Shown piece after piece: positions 23,470 through 29,316 of a stretch of DNA of 35,973 nucleotides (within the stretch, counting starts at the first letter, position 1; each line of letters starts with the position of its first letter). The translations under genes were made by a program, and so were the position numbers. The notes under the pieces were generated by a model that saw only the letters and a program-made list of their open reading frames with translations, was not told the origin of the DNA and searched no databases. Origin of the DNA: Actinomycetes bacterium (GTDB taxonomy: Bacteria; Actinomycetota; Actinomycetes; Actinomycetales; Microbacteriaceae); assembly GCA_023386365.1 (NCBI GenBank), contig JAEWJX010000024.1, positions 1 to 35,973 of the forward strand. Direction: 5' to 3'.

Positions 23470-23470
23470 G

Positions 23471-23490
23471 CACTTACGATAACGTAAGTG
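23471..23490. promoter_or_regulatory. 20-bp palindrome between galT and the DeoR regulator
   Basis: CACTTACGATAACGTAAGTG has perfect 8-bp arms around a 4-base centre. It touches the galT start and lies where promoters for both directions must be; TACGAT (23475-23480) could be a plus-strand -10. It is a likely operator for control of the galactose genes. Confidence 0.7.
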
Positions 23491-23503
23491 GCGCTTGAGA
23501 AAA

Positions 23504-23519
23504 CGAAAGGAATCGAAAG
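23504..23519 (+). promoter_or_regulatory. direct repeat CGAAAG, possible DeoR site
   Basis: CGAAAG occurs at 23504-23509 and 23514-23519, ten bases apart, one helical turn, after a related GAGAAAA stretch. DeoR-family proteins often bind A-rich direct repeats at one-turn spacing. It lies directly before the regulator's preferred start and includes its ribosome site AAAGGA, so binding would also block translation. Confidence 0.4.
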
Positions 23520-23520
23520 C

Positions 23521-24333
23521 GTGACGGATGCCGCACTGCCCGCCGAGGTCCGCCGCCTCCGTATCGCCGAGCGGGTGCGCGAAGCCGGCATCCTGCGGGT
23601 CGTCGACGCGGCCGCCGCCTTCGGGGTGAGCGAGGTCACCATCCGCGCCGACCTGGCCCAACTCGACGCCGACGGACTCGTGCGCCGCGTGCACGGCGCG
23701 GCTCTCCCCGCCGCCGCCGGCCCCCGTGAGGAACCGCTCGAACGCGTCAGCGCCCGCGACGCCGCCGTCAAACGCGCCATCGGACGCCGCGCAGCGGCCC
23801 TCGTCGACAGCGGCTCCAGCATCCTGCTCGACGTCGGCTCCACCACCCTCGCCGTCGCCCACGCGCTCGTCGACCGCGTCGACCGGGGAGAACTCGACGA
23901 ACTCGTCGTCGTCACCAACGGCCTCTCCATCGCCCTCGCCCTCGAACCCGCCGTGCCCCGCATCACCGTCGTGCTCACCGGCGGCACCCTGCGCCCCCTG
24001 CAGCATTCGCTCGTCGACCCCGGCGCATCCGAGTCGATCGCCGGGCTGCACGTCGACCTCGCCGTGCTCGGCTGCAACGGCGTCGACACCGCCGGACGCA
24101 TCACCAACCTGAACCTCGCCGAAGCGGAGGTGAAGCGCGCCATGATCGCCGCATCCGCCGCCCACCTGGTGGTGGCCGACACCGGCAAGCTGGGGGAGCG
24201 GCACCTCGGCACCATCGGCAGCGCCACCGCCCGCACCACGGTGGTCACCGCCGGCACCTGGACGGATGCGGCAGCCGACGTCGCGGCGGCGCTCGCGGCG
24301 GCCGGTTCCCGAGTGATCCGCGCCGAGTCCTAG
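23521..24333 (+). CDS. DeoR-family transcriptional regulator of the galactose locus
   Basis: A 270-residue DeoR/GlpR-type repressor. The helix-turn-helix is at about residues 10-58 (RRLRIAERVREAGILRVVDA, FGVSEVTIRADLAQLDADGL, VRRVHGAAL). The sugar-phosphate-sensing domain follows (GSSILLDVGSTTLAVAHAL, VTNGLSIALAL, VLTGGTLRPLQHSLVDP, DLAVLGCNGVD, EAEVKRAMIAASA, LVVADTGKLG). I chose GTG 23521, with AAAGGA nine bases upstream, over an in-frame GTG at 23488 that lies inside the palindrome; a leaderless start at 23488 is not excluded. Divergent from galTK and co-directional with two epimerases, it most likely controls all of them in response to a galactose-pathway phosphate ester. Confidence 0.93.
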   Translation: MTDAALPAEVRRLRIAERVREAGILRVVDAAAAFGVSEVTIRADLAQLDADGLVRRVHGAALPAAAGPREEPLERVSARDAAVKRAIGRRAAALVDSGSSILLDVGSTTLAVAHALVDRVDRGELDELVVVTNGLSIALALEPAVPRITVVLTGGTLRPLQHSLVDPGASESIAGLHVDLAVLGCNGVDTAGRITNLNLAEAEVKRAMIAASAAHLVVADTGKLGERHLGTIGSATARTTVVTAGTWTDAAADVAAALAAAGSRVIRAES

Positions 24334-24343
24334 GGTGGTCTCC

Positions 24344-25273
24344 GTGCCATACCCCATCGGCGAGCCCATCGGGCTGCGCACCGACCGCGCCGACGCCACC
24401 ATCGGCACCCTCGCCGCCGTGCTCCTCGGGCTGCGGGTCGACGGTCACGAGCTGACCGAACGCACCCCCGCCGCGCGTCTCCCCGGTCACGGCAGCGGCA
24501 TCGTGCTCGCCCCCTGGCCCAACCGGGTGCGGGACGCCCGCTGGAGTCACGACGGCGTCGACCAGCACCTCGACGTCACCGACCCGAGCCGCGGCAACGC
24601 CATCCACGGACTGCTGCGCAACACCGCGTACCGCATCCGGGAACGTTCGGATGCCGAGGTGCTGCTGGGTGCGGTGATCCACCCCCAGCACGGCTGGCCG
24701 TTCCTGCTCGACACGTGGGTGCGGTACGCGCTCGCCGACGACGGGCTGACGGTCACCCACGGCGCCCGCAACATCGGCACCGCATCCGCGCCGTGGGCGG
24801 TCGGGGCGCACCCCTACTTCCGGGTGGGCGACGTGCCCGTGGCCGACCTGACGCTGGAGGTGCGCGGGTCGCACTACCTCGAACTCGACGACCGCCTCGT
24901 GCCGGTCGGCGTGCACGAGACCGCGGGCACCGCGCTCGACCTGAACGCGCCTCGCGCCCTCGGCGAGCTCGACCTCAACGTCGGCTACCAGGATGTCGCC
25001 ACCGGGCCCGCGGGAGCCGCCGTGCTCACCGCGCCCGACGGCCGGCGCACGGTCGTGTGGCAGGACGCGGCCTACCGCTGGCTGCAGGTGTTCACGCCGC
25101 GCGACTTCCCCCACGTCGACCCTGACGGCACCGAGACGCCCGCGCTCGCCGTCGCACTCGAACCGATGACCGCCGCCCCCGACGCCCTCAACTCCGGGGA
25201 GGGCCTTGTCTGGCTCGCCCCCGGCGAGACGTGGGAAGCATCCTGGGGCGTGCGCTACGAGGAGAACGAATGA
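24344..25273 (+). CDS. aldose 1-epimerase (galactose mutarotase), copy 1
   Basis: A 309-residue mutarotase that interconverts alpha and beta anomers of galactose, the step before GalK. Family landmarks: SGIVLAPWPNRVRDARWSHD, AIHGLLRNTAYRI with H88, HPQHGWPFLLDTWVRYAL, GAHPYFRVGD with catalytic H156, and AVALEPMTAAPDALNSG with the catalytic base E273. The GTG at 24344 is preceded by AGGGTGG (24332-24338); another GTG at 24335 is possible. It begins ten bases after the deoR stop and overlaps the second epimerase by four bases. The active-site set is complete. Confidence 0.9.
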   Translation: MPYPIGEPIGLRTDRADATIGTLAAVLLGLRVDGHELTERTPAARLPGHGSGIVLAPWPNRVRDARWSHDGVDQHLDVTDPSRGNAIHGLLRNTAYRIRERSDAEVLLGAVIHPQHGWPFLLDTWVRYALADDGLTVTHGARNIGTASAPWAVGAHPYFRVGDVPVADLTLEVRGSHYLELDDRLVPVGVHETAGTALDLNAPRALGELDLNVGYQDVATGPAGAAVLTAPDGRRTVVWQDAAYRWLQVFTPRDFPHVDPDGTETPALAVALEPMTAAPDALNSGEGLVWLAPGETWEASWGVRYEENE

Positions 25274-26196
25274 GCACCCACACCGGAGTCGGCGAACGAT
25301 TCGAACTGCGCGCCGGCGACACGGTCGCCGAGATCGGTACCGTCGCCGCCGTGATCTGCGCACTGCGGGTCGGCGACGTCGACCTCACCGAGCCTCTGCC
25401 CGTCGAGACGGCCCCGCCGCCCTTCTGCTCCGGCATCGCGCTCGCCCCCTGGCCCAACCGGGTGCGCGGGGGACGCTGGGAGCACGAGGGCGTCGCGCAG
25501 CAGCTCGACATCACCGAGCCGAAGCGCGGAGGCGCGCTGCACGGCCTGCTCGAGTTCACCGAGTACGAGGTGCGCGAGCGCACGGATGCGTCGATCACGC
25601 TCGGCGCGATCATCCACCCCCAGCACGGTTGGCCGTTCCTGCTCGACACCTGGGTGCGCTACGAGGTGACCGAGGGCGCCTTCACCGCCACCCACGGCGC
25701 GCGCAACCTGGGCGAGCGGCGCGCGCCCTATGCGGCGGGCACGCATCCATACCCCCGCATCGGGGCGAACGACGTTGCCGACCTGGTGTTGACGGTTCCC
25801 GCCGACGAGTACCTCGAGGTGGATGAGCGACTCGACCCGATCGCCTGGCACCCTGTGTCGGGCGGCACCGACCTGCGTGCCGGTGTGCGCGTCGGCGACC
25901 TGGAACTCGACACGGCGTTCCGGGCTCTCACCCCGAGCGGCGGCGTCACCGCCACGCTCACCGCACCGGACGGCGCCCGGCTCGAGGTGTGGCAGGACGA
26001 CGACTGGCGCTACCTGCAGGTGTTCACCACCCCCATCTTCCCGAAGACCGACGGCCTCGGCACGGCGGTCGCCATCGAGCCGATGACGGCCCCGCCGGAC
26101 GCCCTCAACTCGGGCGACCACCTGGTGTGGCTGGAGCCGGGTCAGTCGTACGAGGGCACCTGGGGCTTCCGATACAGCGCAGCCTCTGCTGGTTGA
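25270..26196 (+). CDS. aldose 1-epimerase, copy 2
   Basis: A 308-residue paralogue of the preceding gene, with long identical blocks such as HPQHGWPFLLDTWVRY and near-identical ones such as EPMTAPPDALNSG. It keeps the family histidines (H91 in LHGLLE, H159) and the glutamate in AIEPM, but the HPYF motif is HPYPRIG, with proline for phenylalanine (P162) beside the catalytic histidine. This suggests a changed substrate pocket; the two copies may act on different sugars. The ATG overlaps the copy-1 stop (ATGA). Its last three codons lie inside a repeated intergenic element (26188-26228) that supplies the stop, so the original C-terminus may have been altered. Confidence 0.9.
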   Translation: MSTHTGVGERFELRAGDTVAEIGTVAAVICALRVGDVDLTEPLPVETAPPPFCSGIALAPWPNRVRGGRWEHEGVAQQLDITEPKRGGALHGLLEFTEYEVRERTDASITLGAIIHPQHGWPFLLDTWVRYEVTEGAFTATHGARNLGERRAPYAAGTHPYPRIGANDVADLVLTVPADEYLEVDERLDPIAWHPVSGGTDLRAGVRVGDLELDTAFRALTPSGGVTATLTAPDGARLEVWQDDDWRYLQVFTTPIFPKTDGLGTAVAIEPMTAPPDALNSGDHLVWLEPGQSYEGTWGFRYSAASAG

Positions 26197-26228
26197 GGAG
26201 CCACGCGAAGCGCGGCGTATCGAAACCC
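26188..26228. repeat. Microbacteriaceae-type intergenic repeat (CTGGTTGAGGAG...CGAAACCC)
   Basis: The sequence CTGGTTGAGGAG, then CGCGAAGCGCG, then GTATCGAAACCC matches my memory of a palindromic repeat scattered between genes in Microbacterium, Leifsonia and relatives. The centre is self-complementary. Here it overlaps the stop codon of the second epimerase. Confidence 0.7.
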
Positions 26229-26266
26229 GGCCACGATTCGGCCGCCCGCAAAACGTATGCGGTCGG

Positions 26267-26272
26267 CAGAAT
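26267..26272 (+). promoter_or_regulatory. -10 of a leaderless VIT1-type gene
   Basis: CAGAAT ends six bases before the GTG at 26279, with no ribosome site between. Weak by itself; consistent with the same spacing at several neighbouring genes. Confidence 0.35.
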
Positions 26273-26278
26273 GAATCG

Positions 26279-27352
26279 GTGACATCCGCACCTCCCCCCA
26301 CGACCTCCCAGATTCGCAGGTGGCGTCGCTACCTCGCCGCCGAGCGCGCGGAGCGCGAGATCTACCAGGATCTCGCCGAGCGGCGTGAGGGTCGCGAGCG
26401 CGACATCCTGCTCGGCCTCGCCGACGCGGAACGCCGCCACGAGCAGCACTGGCTCGACCTGCTGGGTGACGCGCAGCATCCGGAGCCGCGACCGGATGCG
26501 CGCACCCGCCTGCTCGGTTTCTTGGCGAAGCATCTGGGGTTCCTGTTCGTGTTGGCGCTCGCGCAGCGCGCCGAGGGCCGCTCGCCGTACGACAACGACG
26601 CGGATGCGACGGTGCAGATGGCGGCCGACGAGCGCATCCACGGCGAGGTGCTGCGGGGGCTCGCTTCCCGCGGACGCACCCAGCTGTCGGGCGGATTCCG
26701 TGCCGCCGTGTTCGGCGCGAACGACGGGCTCGTCTCGAACCTGGCGCTCGTGCTCGGGATCAGCGCCACCGGGGCGCCGCCGCAGGTGGTGCTGTTCACC
26801 GGATTCGCCGGCCTGCTCGCGGGTGCCCTCTCGATGGGTGCGGGTGAGTACGTGTCGGTGAAATCGCAACGCGAACTGCTGGCCGCATCCCGCCCCGACC
26901 CGGAGTCGCAGACCGCGCTGCCGCACCTCGACGTCGACGCGAACGAGTTGGCGCTCGTCTACCGGGCGCGCGGAATGGGTGCCGAGGAGGCGGCGTCCCA
27001 CGCACGCCAGGTGCTGTCGACCCTGCACCTGGAGGCCGACACCCCGCCGGAGGAACTGGACCCGGATGAGGCGGTCGGGTCCCCGTGGAGGGCGGCGTAC
27101 TCCAGCTTCCTGTTCTTCGCATCCGGGGCGCTCATCCCGGTGCTGCCGTACCTGTTCGGGATGACCGGGCTCCCCGCGGTCGCCCTCGCGTCGGCCCTCG
27201 TCGGGCTGGCGCTGCTCGGAACCGGCGCGGTGGTCGGCATCCTGTCGGGCACCTCGCCTCTCACCCGCGCGCTGCGGCAGCTGGCGATCGGCGTCGGCGC
27301 GGCCGCCGCCACCTACGTACTGGGCCTGCTGTTCGGGGCGAGCGGCATCTAA
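26279..27352 (+). CDS. VIT1/CCC1-family iron/manganese transporter with N-terminal ferritin-like domain
   Basis: A 357-residue membrane protein. Residues 10-135 form a helical ferritin/rubrerythrin-like domain with acidic and histidine pairs (AEREIYQDL, ERRHEQHW with E51 and H54, DERIHGEVL with E118 and H121), which would bind di-iron or other metal in the cytoplasm. Residues 136-357 are the VIT1 part: FGANDGLVSNLALVLG (145-160), GALSMGAGEYVSVKSQRELL and three further membrane helices at the C-terminus. Fused proteins of this kind are thought to move ferrous iron or manganese out of the cytoplasm. The start is GTG 26279. It stands alone on the plus strand, followed nine bases later by the AraC gene. 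Confidence 0.93.
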   Translation: MTSAPPPTTSQIRRWRRYLAAERAEREIYQDLAERREGRERDILLGLADAERRHEQHWLDLLGDAQHPEPRPDARTRLLGFLAKHLGFLFVLALAQRAEGRSPYDNDADATVQMAADERIHGEVLRGLASRGRTQLSGGFRAAVFGANDGLVSNLALVLGISATGAPPQVVLFTGFAGLLAGALSMGAGEYVSVKSQRELLAASRPDPESQTALPHLDVDANELALVYRARGMGAEEAASHARQVLSTLHLEADTPPEELDPDEAVGSPWRAAYSSFLFFASGALIPVLPYLFGMTGLPAVALASALVGLALLGTGAVVGILSGTSPLTRALRQLAIGVGAAAATYVLGLLFGASGI

Positions 27353-27355
27353 CCT
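27350..27355 (+). promoter_or_regulatory. -10 of a leaderless AraC-gene transcript
   Basis: TAACCT overlaps the stop codon of the VIT1-type gene and ends six bases before ATG 27362, with no ribosome site between. Confidence 0.4.
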
Positions 27356-27361
27356 GGACCC

Positions 27362-27766
27362 ATGGACCGCGCCGATCTCGCCCGCCTGCGCAAGGCGCGC
27401 GACCGCATCGACCGCGAGTACGCCGAGCCGCTCGACGTGGACTCGCTGGCGCGCACCGCGCTCATGTCGTCGGGCCACTTCTCCCGCAGCTTCCGCGCCG
27501 CCTACGGCGAGACGCCCTACGGCTACCTGATGACGCGACGCATCGAGCGGGCGAAGGCGCTGCTGCGGCGAGGCGATCTGAGCGTCACAGATGTGTGCGT
27601 GGCGGTGGGTTGTACCTCGCTCGGTTCGTTCAGCACCCGCTTCACCGAACTGGTGGGTATGAGCCCCAGCGTGTACAAGGCGTCGGTGCAGCCGGAGTCG
27701 GATGATGCGGCGCTCGACGGCATCCCGTGCGTCGCGAAAACGGTCACCCGACCGGTCAGGATCTGA
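27362..27766 (+). CDS. short AraC-family regulator
   Basis: A 134-residue protein consisting almost only of the AraC DNA-binding domain: two helix-turn-helix units (LDVDSLARTALMSSGHFSRS and DLSVTDVCVAVGCTSLGSFS) joined by RRIERAKALLRRG, ending with the family motif FTELVGMSPSVYKA. There is no effector domain beyond a short tail. Such minimal AraC proteins are typically encoded directly before a VOC-superfamily gene and regulate it, as here (27804). What it senses is unknown. Confidence 0.92.
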   Translation: MDRADLARLRKARDRIDREYAEPLDVDSLARTALMSSGHFSRSFRAAYGETPYGYLMTRRIERAKALLRRGDLSVTDVCVAVGCTSLGSFSTRFTELVGMSPSVYKASVQPESDDAALDGIPCVAKTVTRPVRI

Positions 27767-27790
27767 GAAGCGTCACCGCGGTTCGAGTCG

Positions 27791-27796
27791 TAGCGT
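27791..27796 (+). promoter_or_regulatory. -10 of a leaderless VOC-gene transcript
   Basis: TAGCGT ends seven bases before ATG 27804, and no ribosome site lies between. It would let the VOC gene be transcribed apart from araC. Confidence 0.4.
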
Positions 27797-27803
27797 GGCT
27801 GCC

Positions 27804-28205
27804 ATGACGATCTCACTCCAGCACAGCTACATCGCTTTCGACGACGCCGAGAAGGCGCTCGTCTTCTACCGTGACGTCCTCGGGTTCGAGGTGCGCCAGG
27901 ATGTCGACATGGGCGGCGGCCAGCGGTGGATCACCGTCGCGCCGGCCGGTTCGTCCGTGTCGTTCGTGCTCACCCCGGTGGGTGCCGGCGAGTCGGATGC
28001 CGACCGCGAGCTACTCGCCGACCTGCTCGCGAAGGGGGTCATGCCGGGCGCCGTGCTGGCCACCGACGACCTCGACGGCGACTTCGAGCGGATCGCCGCA
28101 TCCGGAGCCGACATCCAGCAGGAGCCGATGGATCAGCCGTGGGGTGTGCGCGACGCCGCGTTCCGCGACCCGGCCGGCAACCACCTGCGGCTCACCCAGC
28201 ACTGA
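27804..28205 (+). CDS. VOC-superfamily (glyoxalase/bleomycin-resistance type) protein
   Basis: A 133-residue protein with the paired beta-alpha-beta-beta-beta modules of the VOC fold: SYIAFDDAEKALVFYRDVLG with FEVRQDVDMGGGQRWITVAP in the first half, and TDDLDGDFERIAASGADIQQ then PWGVRDAAFRDPAGNHLRLTQ in the second. The ending RDPAGNHLRL is a hallmark. Metal-ligand positions are partly present, so enzymatic or binding function cannot be fixed. It is the partner of the minimal AraC regulator upstream and is convergent with the methyltransferase gene. Confidence 0.9.
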   Translation: MTISLQHSYIAFDDAEKALVFYRDVLGFEVRQDVDMGGGQRWITVAPAGSSVSFVLTPVGAGESDADRELLADLLAKGVMPGAVLATDDLDGDFERIAASGADIQQEPMDQPWGVRDAAFRDPAGNHLRLTQH

Positions 28206-28269
28206 CATGTGCGGTGTGCAGGCGGTCGACGGCCGCTGGACCCCGGCGCCCTACGCGGCGGCCGAGGCG

Positions 28270-29028
28270 CTACGCCACCCCGACGACCGCCGTCCCGTCG
28301 CGGTCGTCGTCGCGGACGACGCGCGTGCGGAGGCCGGCGTCCTGCAGCAGTGACGCGGTGCGCGGCGCCTGCCGTTCACTCGTCTCGATGATCACGCGCC
28401 CGCCGGATGCCAGCCAGTCGCGGCATCCGGCGGCGATGCGTGCCTGGATGGCGTGGCCGTCGGCGCCGCCGTTGAGGGCCACCCGGTGCTCGTGGTCGCG
28501 GGCTTCGGCGGGCATGAACGGGATCTCGGCGGTGGGCACGTAGGGGGCGTTCGCCACGATCACGTCGACGCGGCCGAGGAGTTCGCGGGGGAGCGCGTCG
28601 TAGAGGTCGCCCTCGGTGACCCGCTTGGGCGGCAGGTTCTGCCGGGCGGCGGCCACCGCATCCGGGTCGATGTCGGAGGCCCACACCTCGGTGTCGGGGC
28701 GGCGGCTGCGGACGGCGGCGGCGATCGCGCCGACCCCGCAGCACAGCTCCACCACGAGGGCGCCCGTGCGGAGGCCGTCGACGGTGAGGTCGACGAGCAG
28801 CTCGGTGCGCACCCGCGGCACGAACACGCCGGGGGCGACGGCCACCCGCAGCCCGTCGAACTCGGCCCAGCCGAGCAGGGCCTCCAGCGGCTCGCCGGCG
28901 ATGCGGCGCACGACGAGGGCTTCGAGGGTGTCACCGTCGGCGGCCTCACGCAGCAGCGCCGCCTCGTCTTCGGCGAACACGCATCCGGCCGCGCGGAGGC
29001 GGGCGACGAGCGGGTCGGGTTCGGTCAC
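28270..29028 (-). CDS. HemK-like putative protein N5-glutamine methyltransferase
   Basis: A 252-residue SAM-dependent methyltransferase. Motif I is VELCCGVGAIAAAV (about 93-106), motif II VWASDIDPDAVAAA, and motif IV is NAPYVP at 160-165, where true PrmC has NPPY. The N-terminal helical part (AGEPLEALLGWAEF) and PGVFVPRVRTELLV match the HemK family. The NAPY group is a paralogue of PrmC whose protein substrate is unknown. I chose GTG 29028, since a -10 lies six bases upstream and the extra residues from an upstream ATG at 29073 are unlike the family and overlap the inverted repeat. Confidence 0.85.
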   Translation of the reverse strand: MTEPDPLVARLRAAGCVFAEDEAALLREAADGDTLEALVVRRIAGEPLEALLGWAEFDGLRVAVAPGVFVPRVRTELLVDLTVDGLRTGALVVELCCGVGAIAAAVRSRRPDTEVWASDIDPDAVAAARQNLPPKRVTEGDLYDALPRELLGRVDVIVANAPYVPTAEIPFMPAEARDHEHRVALNGGADGHAIQARIAAGCRDWLASGGRVIIETSERQAPRTASLLQDAGLRTRVVRDDDRDGTAVVGVA

Positions 29029-29034
29029 CGGGCC

Positions 29035-29040
29035 ACCGTA
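29035..29040 (-). promoter_or_regulatory. -10 of the leaderless methyltransferase gene
   Basis: TACGGT on the minus strand ends six bases before the GTG at 29028. It argues for that start and against the upstream ATG. Confidence 0.45.
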
Positions 29041-29060
29041 GCCGGGTGGGTGCGTTCGGT

Positions 29061-29158
29061 GTCGGAAACGCATGATTATCCGTGTGCACGGGCAGTGTCA
29101 CGCCCGCCATTCCGGGGTTCCGAGCGCGGCAGACGCGGATTCGTCATGCGTTTCCGAC
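29061..29158. repeat. 15-bp perfect inverted repeat with nested stems
   Basis: GTCGGAAACGCATGA (29061-29075) and TCATGCGTTTCCGAC (29144-29158) pair perfectly. Inside, TCCGTGT and ACGCGGA extend the stem with one mismatch after a small internal loop, and CGGGC/GCCCG forms a further hairpin. It lies between two divergent genes, so it is not a simple terminator. Possible palindromic mobile element or structured RNA. Confidence 0.75.
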
Positions 29159-29226
29159 GCGACCGGGCACGAACCGCACCTTCCCTTTTCGGCGACCCCC
29201 GAGGTAGGCTTTGGAACGATTCAGCA

Positions 29227-29242
29227 TGTAGATCGATCTACA
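29227..29242. promoter_or_regulatory. perfect 16-bp palindrome upstream of the secreted GH3 gene
   Basis: TGTAGATCGATCTACA is a perfect palindrome 75 bases before the GH3 ATG, in the expected promoter region. TTGGAA just upstream could be a -35. It is a candidate operator for a LacI- or GntR-type sugar regulator; no such regulator gene is in the window. Confidence 0.65.
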
Positions 29243-29316
29243 AACTGCGATCTGCATCGGGTCGTCGGCGACGGGGACAGGCCCGCCGCCGACCTTCAAT
29301 GACGAAGGAGATATCG

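Noticed and set aside
21221..23473. A single 750-residue GalK fusion
   Set aside because: The extra N-terminal part is a shadow frame across galT; the true GalK begins at 22387 in the usual four-base overlap with the galT stop.
23488..23520. DeoR start at GTG 23488
   Set aside because: It lies within the palindrome and lacks a ribosome site, whereas 23521 has AAAGGA at good spacing; kept only as an alternative.
28207..28353. Possible small plus-strand gene starting MCGVQAVDG after the VOC gene
   Set aside because: Most of it overlaps the methyltransferase 3' end on the other strand and it has no recognisable motif.
29299..29316. Upstream ATG for the secreted GH3 gene
   Set aside because: The codons MTKEIS overlap the obvious AAGGAG ribosome site, and the signal peptide fits better from 29317.
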